Assembly (NCBI GenBank): GCA_051531935.1
Contig: JAOPTR010000007.1
Location: 62,001 to 126,000 of the forward strand
DNA: 64,000 nt
DNA from: OCS116 sp051531935
GTDB lineage: Bacteria; Pseudomonadota; Alphaproteobacteria; Rhizobiales; OSC116
Reading direction: 5' to 3'
The position numbers were made by a program, and so were the translations under genes. Below, piece after piece: positions 19,230 through 27,734 of this stretch. Under the pieces are notes generated by a model. The model had not been told where the DNA came from and ran no database searches. It saw only the letters and a program-made list of their open reading frames with translations. Numbering within the stretch: position 1 is the first letter of the stretch; the number at the start of each line of letters is the position of its first letter.

Positions 19230-20321
19230 TTATATTTCCTTCTCTGCCCAAAAATCGGCTCGGCTGCCAATGGCTTGTTCAACAGTGTCAAAACCATCAC
19301 GTTTTAAACCATCAATTATGCCTTGGCGTAACTCATCAATAATACCTGTTCCGGTATAAATCAAACAACTGTAGAGCTGAACTAATGTCGCACCCGCGCA
19401 AATTTTAGCGTAAGCGCTGGCTCCATCATAAATGCCACCCGCACCAATCAGCGGAATTTTACCTTCTGTCGCTTGGTAAAAACGTGCCAACATATGGGTC
19501 GAAAATTCAAATAACGGTTTGCCAGATAGCCCGCCTGCTTCATTTTCATGATCATGGCCTTTTATAAAATCGCGCCTAATGGTGGTATTAGAAACAATCA
19601 CACCATCTAATTTCGATGCCGAAACGATGGCGGCTATGTCGGTAATGTCCTCATCGGTTAAATCAGGCGCAATTTTTAAAATCAACGGAATATTTTTGTC
19701 CATTTTTGCGGCCATATCTGCACGCTTGGCACAAATTCTATCGACTAATTGTTGTAGGCTTTCTTTGGATTGTAAAGCCCTCAAACCAGGTGTGTTGGGG
19801 CTGGAAATATTAGCTACAAAATAATCAGCAACATTGTAAAAGGTTTCAATACCCAATTCGTAATCGGCAATAAAATCGTCACTGTCTTTATTGGCGCCAA
19901 TGTTAATGCCAATTTGCCCTGCTTTTTTGTTCATCCGTACATTACGCATACGGCTAAGCACAGCGGCGTGGCCTTCATTATTAAAGCCCATACGGTTTAT
20001 CACACCCATATGTTCTGGCACTCTATATATACGCGGCTTTGGGTTACCTGCCTGTGGGCGTGGTGTCACACTGCCAATTTCGGCAAATCCAAAACCAGTT
20101 TTTATAATTTCATTGGGAACTTCGGCATTTTTATCAAACCCTGCGGCAATGCCAATTGGGTTGCTGAAATCTAAACCAAATACATTTTGGCCGAGGCCAT
20201 CATTATTTAAGCGGCCGTTGGGCGCAAGACCCATTTTCAGCGCCACAATGGCTGCTTTATGGGCTTGTTCAGGCTCTAGTTTAAATAGAGCGGGCTTAAT
20301 ATATTTGAAAATGTCGAGCAT
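19230..20321 (-). CDS. pyrD: dihydroorotate dehydrogenase (quinone), class 2
   Basis: 363 aa. It oxidises dihydroorotate to orotate with FMN and passes electrons to the quinone pool (pyrimidine synthesis, inner-membrane face). Characteristic blocks are NPIGIAAGFDKNAEVPN, NISSPNTPGLR and PLIGAGGI. The N-terminal helical extension (ALFKLEPEQAHKAAI) marks the membrane-associated class 2. The start codon lies inside a perfect inverted repeat (see 20316-20341). It is followed without a gap by the ArsC-family gene and preceded by two small membrane-protein genes on the same strand. Confidence 0.94.
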   Translation of the reverse strand: MLDIFKYIKPALFKLEPEQAHKAAIVALKMGLAPNGRLNNDGLGQNVFGLDFSNPIGIAAGFDKNAEVPNEIIKTGFGFAEIGSVTPRPQAGNPKPRIYRVPEHMGVINRMGFNNEGHAAVLSRMRNVRMNKKAGQIGINIGANKDSDDFIADYELGIETFYNVADYFVANISSPNTPGLRALQSKESLQQLVDRICAKRADMAAKMDKNIPLILKIAPDLTDEDITDIAAIVSASKLDGVIVSNTTIRRDFIKGHDHENEAGGLSGKPLFEFSTHMLARFYQATEGKIPLIGAGGIYDGASAYAKICAGATLVQLYSCLIYTGTGIIDELRQGIIDGLKRDGFDTVEQAIGSRADFWAEKEI

Positions 20322-20341
20322 AGAATAATCCTTCTATGCTC
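20316..20341 (-). promoter_or_regulatory. inverted repeat enclosing the pyrD start codon
   Basis: On the minus strand GAGCATAGAA-ggatta-TTCTATGCTC is a perfect 10-bp inverted repeat with a 6-nt loop. The pyrD ATG (20321-20319) lies in the 3' arm, and the AAGGATT ribosome-binding site spans the 5' arm and loop. If it forms in the mRNA, both would be partly hidden. On the plus strand the same repeat is followed by TTTT, but no plus-strand gene ends here. Confidence 0.5.
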
Positions 20342-20372
20342 TTTTAGGAATTTTACTGCTTATTGGCTAGTG

Positions 20373-20741
20373 TTATTTATAGTCAGCGTCATGTTGGCGG
20401 TTTTGCGACGGGTTATATTTCAAATATAAATATAACGGCACACCAATAATGGCAAATAAAAGCGCAAAACCAGCGAAGGCAAATATGCCAGAAATAATGC
20501 CAATAAACATAACAAGTGCGCTTACAAATACATTAATAAATATTCCAAGAATATCAATACCACATAAAATAGCGGCCAAGAAAACATCAAGCACCACAAA
20601 TAGAATGACATCAACAAACAGGCCAATAACATTGCCGATCGAAAAATTGAAATCCATCATGCTTAAAAGTAAAATTGCACCCAAAGCAACAATCGAAATT
20701 TTGGTTACACTGTTCATATTGTTAAATTTTTCTAACATCAT
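20373..20741 (-). CDS. small multi-pass membrane protein of unknown function
   Basis: 122 aa, three or four hydrophobic helices (about residues 15-35, 37-60, 62-82 and 86-105), with a short polar tail rich in Asn, Gln and Asp. No family was recognised. It lies 12 nt below the DUF6460-like gene and 51 nt above pyrD on the same strand. Because both neighbours upstream are small membrane proteins, the pair may act together in the inner membrane. Composition is similar to the surrounding genes, with no sign of transfer. Confidence 0.6.
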   Translation of the reverse strand: MMLEKFNNMNSVTKISIVALGAILLLSMMDFNFSIGNVIGLFVDVILFVVLDVFLAAILCGIDILGIFINVFVSALVMFIGIISGIFAFAGFALLFAIIGVPLYLYLKYNPSQNRQHDADYK

Positions 20742-20753
20742 TAAGTCCTTCGC

Positions 20754-21044
20754 TTATGGCTTGTCATGTAGTGCGCGTTTAATTTTATCTTCGCGTTTCT
20801 TTTCGCCCATGCGCATAAATAACCAAACTGGTATAACCACCACAGCACCAGTGATCACATAAGAAAGAACTTTCTCAACACTATTAAAACTAATGTTTAT
20901 AATGTGGGCAATGCTTTCGATAAACCATTCAAAAATACCAACTGGGGTAATGTGCAAGATTTTAAGCACAAACCCAACGAGTAGTGACATTAAAATTAGT
21001 TTAATAATCATTTTAATCGGCTGATGGCCAAAAAAGTCATTCAT
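20754..21044 (-). CDS. DUF6460-like small membrane protein
   Basis: 96 aa from the ATG at 21044, which has a GGAGAAG box 4 nt upstream; a start at 21062 would lack one. The layout is a short polar N terminus, a helix at about 11-30, an amphipathic middle (GIFEWFIESIAHIINISFNS) and a second helix ending in VVIPVWLFMRMG with a basic tail. This matches the DUF6460 pattern of rhizobial membrane proteins as I remember it. Function unknown. Confidence 0.6.
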   Translation of the reverse strand: MNDFFGHQPIKMIIKLILMSLLVGFVLKILHITPVGIFEWFIESIAHIINISFNSVEKVLSYVITGAVVVIPVWLFMRMGEKKREDKIKRALHDKP

Positions 21045-21206
21045 TTTCTTCTCCAAGATCAATATTGTTTAATATATAGGTATTTGAGCCAAAAATTCAA
21101 GTGTAGGAAGCTTTGCCTAAAAATTCATCAAAAAAATTGAACTAATAAATATTGCCTTTTTTATAAGCGTACATATAATCCGTATATAATTTAAATGGAG
21201 AAAATC

Positions 21207-21908
21207 ATGTTTAACTGGCTGCCCGACGCATTTTTAGATGCAGTGATATTGTTTATTTTTGCCGAGGCATTATTGTGCATTTCGCCTGGCCCTGCGGTAT
21301 TGCTTACCATTTCTCAATCTATGAAGCGTGGTTTTGCCACAGGCATGTGGGGTAGTTTGGGTATTTTAACCGCCAACACCGTCTATTTTGTGCTTTCGGC
21401 CATTGGTGTGGGCGCATTGCTCATTGCTTCTGTTACATTATTCTCCATTGTTAAATATATTGGCGCTGCCTATCTTATTTTTATGGGCATTCAAATGTTC
21501 ATTCCTTTGGTTAAATCATGGGTGAGTAAAGATAAATCTGCCGATGATGGCCTTGGCGAAATGCTCGCAAAAGAGCCGCCTGTCTCTGGTGGTTCAGCAT
21601 TTACCAAAGGTTTTGTCATTCAGGCATCAAACCCTAAAAATCTTGTATTTTTTGTGGCGTTTTTGCCGCAATTTGTCATTCCCGAACTGGGCTCAGAAAT
21701 TTCACTCACCTTGCAATTCTCAGTTTTGGCTGTGGTGTCTATTATCATCGAGTTTTTTGTTCTAATTGCTTATATTGGTTTAAGTGTAAAACTTGCAAAA
21801 TGGGTAAAGGCCAAGGTAATGCTTTGGATAGATGGTGCAGCAGGTGTATTCTTAATGATAATTGGGGTCGGCCTTGCCACGATGAGGAAGTTTTCTGCCG
21901 CAAGTTAA
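21207..21908 (+). CDS. LysE/RhtB family translocator
   Basis: 233 aa from the ATG at 21207, preceded by GGAG at a 7-nt distance; the in-frame ATG at 21195 has no such site. Six hydrophobic helices, with the family motif SPGPAVLLTISQSM near residue 23 and ASNPKNLVFFVAFLPQF near 137. Members export amino acids or related small molecules. No regulator lies beside it. Unusually the middle loop (about residues 95-125) is charged and extended. It is followed 17 nt later by the mutL-proximal hairpin. Confidence 0.85.
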   Translation: MFNWLPDAFLDAVILFIFAEALLCISPGPAVLLTISQSMKRGFATGMWGSLGILTANTVYFVLSAIGVGALLIASVTLFSIVKYIGAAYLIFMGIQMFIPLVKSWVSKDKSADDGLGEMLAKEPPVSGGSAFTKGFVIQASNPKNLVFFVAFLPQFVIPELGSEISLTLQFSVLAVVSIIIEFFVLIAYIGLSVKLAKWVKAKVMLWIDGAAGVFLMIIGVGLATMRKFSAAS

Positions 21909-21925
21909 ACCCAGTTTTTATTTGT

Positions 21926-21952
21926 ATTTTATGCAGAATCGCTGCATAAAAT
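21926..21952 (+). promoter_or_regulatory. perfect 11-bp inverted repeat ending 3 nt before the mutL ATG
   Basis: ATTTTATGCAG-aatcg-CTGCATAAAAT. It sits between the LysE-family stop and the mutL start. There is no T-run after it on the plus strand, so it is a poor intrinsic terminator, and it occupies the position where a ribosome-binding site is expected. Confidence 0.5.
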
Positions 21953-21955
21953 AGC

Positions 21956-23887
21956 ATGATAAAAAACCCGAACCATATCCGCCGTTTGCCCGACATCACC
22001 ATAAACCGCATCGCGGCAGGTGAGGTGATTGAACGCCCTGCAAGCGCGGTCAAAGAATTGGTCGAAAACGCATTAGATGCAGGCGCAACCCACATTGATG
22101 TAACGCTTATTGATGGCGGAAAACAGCTTATTCAGGTGGTGGATGATGGCTTCGGCATGTCTGCCGATGATTTGATGCTCGCCATTGAGCGCCATGCCAC
22201 CAGTAAATTGCCCGATGATGAATTACTCACCATTGATCATTTTGGTTTCAGGGGCGAGGCGTTGCCATCTATTGGTGCGGTAAGCCAAATGTCCATAAGC
22301 TCGCGGCAGCAAGGCGCTGATACTGGCCATGTGGTCAGCCTAATGGGTGGCGAAATTGCCCCCGTAATGCCAACCGCTTGCAACAAAGGCACCACAATAC
22401 GCGTCGAGAAAATATTTTTTGCCACACCCGCAAGGCTTAAATTTATGAAGTCCGAACGTGCCGAAAACATGGCAGTTATGGATGTGATGAAACGCTTTGC
22501 AATGGCGCATCCTTATGTTGGATTTACCGTGCAAACTGGCGCAGGAAAACCAGTTAGATATATTGCTGAGCAAGGCAGCCCCGAGCTTGCGCTTAAAAAA
22601 CGTTTGGGCGCTATTATGGGCGCAGAATTTCGTGACAATGCACTTTGGATAGATGCAACACGTGGCGCTAATGATGAACATAGATCAGAAATTAACTTAG
22701 CAGGCTATGCTGCTTTGCCGACGCTTAACCGCGGCAATGCGCAAATGCAATATATGTTTGTTAATGGCCGCCCAGTAAAAGACAAAACCCTTATTGGCGC
22801 GATAAAAGCCGCTTATATGGATTTTCTACCACGCGATCGCCACCCATTATTGGCATTGTTCCTCACTGTACCACCTGCATTTGTCGATGTGAACGTGCAT
22901 CCCGCAAAATCCGAAGTGCGCTTTCAAGACGCGGGCTATGTGCGCGGGCTTATCATCGGTGCCATTAAACAAGCCATTACCGAGGCAGGGCACAGAGCCG
23001 CAAATAGCTTAGGTGAGGGTGCAGTGGCAATGTTCACCCAAGAGCAAATGAGCCAACAACAAAATCAAACAAATAACAATCGTTTCGAAGGTGAAACAAA
23101 CAATTCTTATACAGCATTTGATACCCCTCCTGATGTGCCGCGCGGTGGGTTTGATAAATATAAAAGTTATAGCCAAAGGCAATCGCAAGATTTGCAAGGT
23201 GGCGGCGCACCAACCCATGTTTATGCACCAACATTAAGCCAAGATATCGACACGCCATCGGCAGATGCCCGCGCCCATATAACCGAGCTGAACCAAGAAA
23301 TTGAAGCATTGCCATTGGGCGCTGCTCGCGCTCAGGTGCATGAAAATTACATCATTGCTCAAAGCAAAACGGGTATGATTATTATAGATCAGCATGCCGC
23401 GCATGAACGCATTGTATATGAGCGCATGAAAAACATGTTTCATGATGCGCAAATGGAACGTCAAATATTGCTGATCCCTGAAATTGTTGAGCTTACCAGT
23501 CAGGAATATGCGCTTATTATATCTGCACAAGAAGAGTTAGAAAAATTCGGTCTACTACTCGAAAGCTTTGGCAATGACAGTGTGATCGTACGCGAAATTC
23601 CTGCAATATTAAGCCGAACGAGTGTTGAGAAATTGGTCAAAGATATTATTGATGACTTAATCGAGCTTGGCCAAGAACTGAAAATTAAAGAAAAAATAGA
23701 CCATATACTCGCCACCATGGCATGCCATGGCAGTGTGCGTTCGGGCAGGCGTTTAAATGCAGATGAGATGAACCAATTGTTACGCGACATGGAATCCACA
23801 CCGCATAGTGGCCAATGCAATCATGGACGGCCGACTTATGTAGAATTGAAATTACACGATATAGAAAAACTATTTGAGCGAAGATAA
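21956..23887 (+). CDS. mutL: DNA mismatch repair protein MutL
   Basis: 643 aa. The N-terminal GHKL ATPase has ELVENALDAGA, DDGFGM and GFRGEALPSI. A variable linker at about 345-440 precedes the C-terminal dimerisation domain. The C-terminal domain contains DQHAAHERIVYE, which fits the DQHA(X)2E(X)4E metal-binding motif of endonuclease-competent MutL, followed by ACHGSVRSGRRL and CNHGRP (the usual CPHGRP with Pro replaced by Asn). It therefore probably nicks the nascent strand itself rather than relying on MutH. The stop is 1 nt before the peptidase ATG. Confidence 0.95.
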   Translation: MIKNPNHIRRLPDITINRIAAGEVIERPASAVKELVENALDAGATHIDVTLIDGGKQLIQVVDDGFGMSADDLMLAIERHATSKLPDDELLTIDHFGFRGEALPSIGAVSQMSISSRQQGADTGHVVSLMGGEIAPVMPTACNKGTTIRVEKIFFATPARLKFMKSERAENMAVMDVMKRFAMAHPYVGFTVQTGAGKPVRYIAEQGSPELALKKRLGAIMGAEFRDNALWIDATRGANDEHRSEINLAGYAALPTLNRGNAQMQYMFVNGRPVKDKTLIGAIKAAYMDFLPRDRHPLLALFLTVPPAFVDVNVHPAKSEVRFQDAGYVRGLIIGAIKQAITEAGHRAANSLGEGAVAMFTQEQMSQQQNQTNNNRFEGETNNSYTAFDTPPDVPRGGFDKYKSYSQRQSQDLQGGGAPTHVYAPTLSQDIDTPSADARAHITELNQEIEALPLGAARAQVHENYIIAQSKTGMIIIDQHAAHERIVYERMKNMFHDAQMERQILLIPEIVELTSQEYALIISAQEELEKFGLLLESFGNDSVIVREIPAILSRTSVEKLVKDIIDDLIELGQELKIKEKIDHILATMACHGSVRSGRRLNADEMNQLLRDMESTPHSGQCNHGRPTYVELKLHDIEKLFERR

Positions 23888-23888
23888 A

Positions 23889-24857
23889 ATGATGTTACCA
23901 AATAATCTAGTTGATTTTTACCCCGAGATTGAACCGTTTGACACCTTTATGTTAGAGGTTGGCAACGGCCATCAAATCTACGTGGAGCGTTGTGGTAACC
24001 CCAATGGCCAACCGGTTATTTTTCTGCACGGTGGCCCAGGTGGCGGTTGTGGCGAAAATGATCGTCGGTTTTTCGATCCAGAAATCTATCATATTATATT
24101 GTTTGACCAACGCGGTTGTGGCCGCTCATTGCCCCATGGCAGTTTAACGCATAATGATACGGCCGCATTGGTTGCCGATATCGAGGCCATACGTACCAAA
24201 TTGAATGTTAATAAATGGCATGTATTTGGCGGTTCATGGGGCTCAACCTTGTCGCTTATATATGCCCAAACTCACCCTGATCGTACTTTAAGCCTTGCAT
24301 TGCGCGGTATATTCTTAGCCCGCCCGCAAAATGCGCATTGGTTGTTTGGTGGTGGTGGCGCATCTGAAATATTTCCCGACCATTGGCAAGCCTACACCCA
24401 AATATTAAGCCAATATACCGATGAAATTAGCATAACAGCTGCTTACAAAGTGATGGTTGGTGATGATAAAAAGGCGGCCATGGCCGTTGCTAAAGCATGG
24501 ACCTTGTGGGAACTTAGCACCTGCACTTTATTGCCAAACCCCGAATTTTTAGAAGAAGCCGAAGACGAAGCTTTGTGTTGGACATTAGCCCGCCACGAAA
24601 GTCATTATATGGTCAATAATTGCTTCATCACACCCACGCAGATTATAGATGATTGCAAAAAAATTAAGCACATTCCCACCATTATCGTACATGGGCGCTA
24701 TGATGTGGTTTGTACAATGGAAAACGCCCACACATTGATGAAGCAGCTAGGCAATGCCGAACTGGTGATAAGCCAAACCGCAGGTCATGCGTCTGCTGAG
24801 CCAGAAACTCGCCATCATCTCATTAAAGCTATGCAAAAACTGGCAGGGTTAAACTAA
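23889..24857 (+). CDS. pip: proline iminopeptidase (alpha/beta hydrolase, S33)
   Basis: 322 aa from the ATG at 23889 (a second ATG follows directly; a TTG at 23874 inside mutL is less likely). It releases N-terminal proline from peptides. The oxyanion-hole motif is HGGPGGGC, the nucleophile elbow GGSWGS (Ser at about 117), and the remaining triad residues are the Asp of GRYDVV (about 271) and the His of AGHAS (about 299). Length matches the usual about 320 aa. It is coupled to mutL by a 1-nt gap and overlaps the convergent argC by 9 bp. Confidence 0.92.
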   Translation: MMLPNNLVDFYPEIEPFDTFMLEVGNGHQIYVERCGNPNGQPVIFLHGGPGGGCGENDRRFFDPEIYHIILFDQRGCGRSLPHGSLTHNDTAALVADIEAIRTKLNVNKWHVFGGSWGSTLSLIYAQTHPDRTLSLALRGIFLARPQNAHWLFGGGGASEIFPDHWQAYTQILSQYTDEISITAAYKVMVGDDKKAAMAVAKAWTLWELSTCTLLPNPEFLEEAEDEALCWTLARHESHYMVNNCFITPTQIIDDCKKIKHIPTIIVHGRYDVVCTMENAHTLMKQLGNAELVISQTAGHASAEPETRHHLIKAMQKLAGLN

Positions 24858-25772
24858 ACCTGCCATAAGTTTGAAATTTTGAACAGCAGCGCCAGAAGCC
24901 CCTTTGCCTAAATTGTCAAATTGTGCGGTCAAAATCACCTGTCCCGCTTCGTTGCCGTCATATACCCGAACCATAACATCGTCGCTAATAGCTGTTTTGT
25001 TGGCCTCAATAAAAGCAGCGGTATCATCTTGAGCGACAACCTGCACTAAATTTGAATTTATATAGGTCTTAGTAAGCAGATCTCGAACCGTTTTCGCGTT
25101 CTGCCCCGCATCTAAATGCAGCGGAATGGTGATAATCATACCTTGTGCAAAGCTGCCCACACTTGGGGTGAAAATAGGGGCGTTGTTCAGGCCACAGAAT
25201 TCTTTAATCTCAGGCACATGCTTGTGCATATTGCCCAACGAATATTGTCTAAATGTATTTTGCGCAAAACCATCATCAGCAGCATCTTCAAATTGAGAAA
25301 TCATGCCCTTACCGCCACCAGTATAGCCAGACACGCCAAAAATACTTATACTTTCATCGGCCGATATAGTGTTATTTCTCACCAATGGCGCCAATAATAA
25401 AATTGCACCTGTCGAAAAACAACCTGGGTTTGCCACGCGCTTGCTTTGCTTAATTTTAGCGGCTTGCTCAGCGCTTAGTTCTGGCAGGCCAAAAGCCCAA
25501 TCGGGGTTAATTCTATGTGCGGTACTGGCGTCAATAATTCTCACGTCAGGGTTGGTAATTAGTGAAACGGCTTCCCGTGCTGCATCATCGGGCAGGCATA
25601 AAAATACAAATTCAGCAGCATTAATTGCAGCGGCTCTCTTGTCAGTATTTTTGCGGTCAGCATCGGCTAGTTCAAACAATTCAACCTCAGCAATATTCGC
25701 CAATTTGTCTTTAATTTGTAGGGCAGTCGTGCCTGTTTGTCCGTCTATGTAAACCTGAACCATAAGAGCCAT
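24849..25772 (-). CDS. argC: N-acetyl-gamma-glutamyl-phosphate reductase (type 2)
   Basis: 307 aa, or 304 if the in-frame ATG at 25763 (MVQVYIDGQTGTTALQI) is used, which fits the family start better. It makes N-acetylglutamate semialdehyde with NADPH in arginine synthesis. IDGQTGTTALQI is the nucleotide-binding loop of the short type 2 enzymes, and NPGCFSTGA holds the catalytic cysteine at about 118. Type 2 ArgC is common in Alphaproteobacteria. It is divergent from the GyrI-like gene. Confidence 0.93.
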   Translation of the reverse strand: MALMVQVYIDGQTGTTALQIKDKLANIAEVELFELADADRKNTDKRAAAINAAEFVFLCLPDDAAREAVSLITNPDVRIIDASTAHRINPDWAFGLPELSAEQAAKIKQSKRVANPGCFSTGAILLLAPLVRNNTISADESISIFGVSGYTGGGKGMISQFEDAADDGFAQNTFRQYSLGNMHKHVPEIKEFCGLNNAPIFTPSVGSFAQGMIITIPLHLDAGQNAKTVRDLLTKTYINSNLVQVVAQDDTAAFIEANKTAISDDVMVRVYDGNEAGQVILTAQFDNLGKGASGAAVQNFKLMAGLV

Positions 25773-25866
25773 CTTTCATCGCCATTCATTATGCCCCATC
25801 TATATTATTTATCGGGCATAATTGCAACCTATGCTAGGTTGATAATTATTGGCATTAACCTTTTAG

Positions 25867-25883
25867 CTGACAGTAAATGTCAG
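25867..25883. promoter_or_regulatory. dyad CTGACA-N5-TGTCAG between argC and the GyrI-like gene
   Basis: A perfect 6-5-6 inverted repeat, 36 nt upstream of the GyrI-like ATG and about 95 nt upstream of argC. It has the size of a dimeric repressor operator; the regulator is unknown. Confidence 0.35.
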
Positions 25884-25918
25884 TAGCTTGGGTTATGTTG
25901 GCGGTAGAGGAGATATAA

Positions 25919-26554
25919 ATGAAAAAAGTAGATTTTAAGAAAACTATGAAGGCTTATTACAGCCCCAAAGCCAAAAAATATGAAATCATCACCATTCCAA
26001 AAATGAATTTTCTGATGATTGATGGCAAAGGCAAGCCAGGTGAATCGCAAGCCTATATGGATTCTTTGGCGGCACTTTACCCCGTGGCCTATAAAACCAA
26101 ATTTCTTGCCAAAGCTCAAGATAAAGATTATGTCGTTCCGCCGCTTCAGGCTTTGTGGTGGGCAGATGATATGAGCGATTTCGTATCAGGTAATATGGAT
26201 AATTGGCAATGGACACTAATGATTATGCAGCCTGATTGGGTGACCGAAGATTTGGTCGAAGAAGCCGTACAAATGGCGGCGCAAAAAAACAAACCAAAAT
26301 TATTGGATAATCTACGTTTCGAAACATATGACGAAGGATTAGTTGCGCAATATTTACACATTGGGTCATATGCTGATGAAGCGCCAATTTTAAAATATAT
26401 GCACCAAGAATATATTCCTGAGCAAGGCTATAAAATGCCAGATTTGAATGCGAAAGTTACCAAACATCACGAGATTTATCTGTCAGACCCTCGTCGTGTC
26501 GCACCCGAAAAGCTCAAAACTATTCTACGTCAGCCAATTGTAAAAGCTGGGTAG
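25919..26554 (+). CDS. GyrI-like small-molecule-binding domain protein
   Basis: 211 aa. The opening (YYSPKAKKYEIITIPKMNF, then LMIDGKGKPG) and the SLAALYPVAYKTKF block match the stand-alone GyrI-like/COG4832 family, single-domain proteins with the ligand-binding fold of the SOUL/GyrI effector domain. No DNA-binding domain is attached. Two tryptophan-rich segments (ALWWADDM and NWQWTLMIMQPDW) could line the pocket. The start has a GAGGAGAT site. The 3' end overlaps the convergent HAD gene by 35 bp. Ligand unknown. Confidence 0.8.
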   Translation: MKKVDFKKTMKAYYSPKAKKYEIITIPKMNFLMIDGKGKPGESQAYMDSLAALYPVAYKTKFLAKAQDKDYVVPPLQALWWADDMSDFVSGNMDNWQWTLMIMQPDWVTEDLVEEAVQMAAQKNKPKLLDNLRFETYDEGLVAQYLHIGSYADEAPILKYMHQEYIPEQGYKMPDLNAKVTKHHEIYLSDPRRVAPEKLKTILRQPIVKAG

Positions 26555-27161
26555 TTTTCTCGAATATATATTGCGGCTTATATTCTTCAAGTTCAGCGCG
26601 TTCGCCAAAACCCCATAATACACCCGCTTTATCAAGCTTGTTATTGGTGGCGGCACGCATATCGTAAAGCCTATCACCCACCATAATACTATTTTTGGGT
26701 GCTTTACCTATCTCTAGTAAATTAGCGAGCTGTTGGCTTTTCGATGTGCCGTCATTCGCGCCAGATACAAATTCAAAATAATCAAAGAGACCGTGCATTT
26801 TTAAAATACGGATGGCAAAATCTTGACGTTTTGAAGTGCAGACACCAATGCGAATGTTTGGGTTGTCATATAATTCTTTAAGAATATCAGCTATGCCGTC
26901 ATAAACCACATTTTCTTGGAAGCCAGTTTCACTATAACATCCGCGATAGCTCACCATCAGCTTTTCACACAAAGCTTTGTCACCATTGGCTAAAATACTC
27001 ATCGTTTGGTCAAGTGGTGGGCCAATATATTTTGCAAGGTCAGCAGTTTTTTGTGGAGGGAGATTATAAGCTTTAAGCGCGTAATTAATGCTATTTACAA
27101 ATCCTAATTCGGGGTTAGTTAATGTCCCATCTAGGTCGAAAATAATCATTTCATAGCTCAT
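26520..27161 (-). CDS. HAD-superfamily hydrolase (phosphoglycolate phosphatase-like)
   Basis: 213 aa. Motif I FDLDGTLTNPE at residues 8-18 holds the nucleophile and acid/base aspartates, CTSKR is motif II, and the motif III/IV region is MVGDRLYDMRAA. A helical cap lies between motifs I and II, as in the Gph/PGMB subgroup. Likely a cytosolic phosphatase for a small phosphate ester. It begins 2 nt after the rsmD stop, so rluB-rsmD-HAD are probably cotranscribed. Confidence 0.85.
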   Translation of the reverse strand: MSYEMIIFDLDGTLTNPELGFVNSINYALKAYNLPPQKTADLAKYIGPPLDQTMSILANGDKALCEKLMVSYRGCYSETGFQENVVYDGIADILKELYDNPNIRIGVCTSKRQDFAIRILKMHGLFDYFEFVSGANDGTSKSQQLANLLEIGKAPKNSIMVGDRLYDMRAATNNKLDKAGVLWGFGERAELEEYKPQYIFEKTTQLLQLADVE

Positions 27162-27163
27162 AA

Positions 27164-27727
27164 TTAGCCTTTATACCTTGCAATTAAAATTTGTGTATCG
27201 CCATATTTGCGTTCATCTATAATGTCAAAACAATCTGGCATTTCAATTTCGGCACGTTTGGTTTCTTCCAATACCACAATGGAATTGGGTTTCAACCAGC
27301 CATGGATGTGCAAAGATGCTAACGCTTTTTCGCCCAAACCTTTGTTGTAAGGCGGGTCAGCAAATACCAAATCAAACTTTGGTGATCGTTTAGAACGCGG
27401 GCCAATGTCTGTCGCATCTTGGCGTGAGATTTTGCTCTTGCCATTCAGCCCCAAAGCCATGGTATTTTCGCGTATTAACCCGCGGGATGCGGCAGCATCA
27501 TCTACAAATAAACACCATACTGCCCCGCGCGACAAAGCTTCTATGCCCAGTGCGCCCGTGCCTGCGAACAAGTCAGCAATATACGCGCCTTCAAGCTTTA
27601 AGCCTTCAATGCCATGTGCTAAAATATTAAACAGGCTTTCACGCACGCGGTCAGATGTTGGCCGCACTTCGTCACCTTTGGGTGTAAAAAGGTTTTTGCC
27701 TTTTAAACTGCCGCCAACAATTCGCAT
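27164..27727 (-). CDS. rsmD: 16S rRNA (guanine(966)-N(2))-methyltransferase
   Basis: 187 aa. The start MRIVGGSLKGKNLFTPKG and RPTSDRVRESLFNIL are hallmark RsmD blocks. DLFAGTGALGIEALSRGA is the SAM-binding motif and DPPY the N6/N2-methyltransferase catalytic motif. It methylates G966 of 16S rRNA during 30S assembly. It sits 7 nt after rluB, grouping two rRNA modification genes. Confidence 0.95.
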   Translation of the reverse strand: MRIVGGSLKGKNLFTPKGDEVRPTSDRVRESLFNILAHGIEGLKLEGAYIADLFAGTGALGIEALSRGAVWCLFVDDAAASRGLIRENTMALGLNGKSKISRQDATDIGPRSKRSPKFDLVFADPPYNKGLGEKALASLHIHGWLKPNSIVVLEETKRAEIEMPDCFDIIDERKYGDTQILIARYKG

Positions 27728-27734
27728 AAATTAC

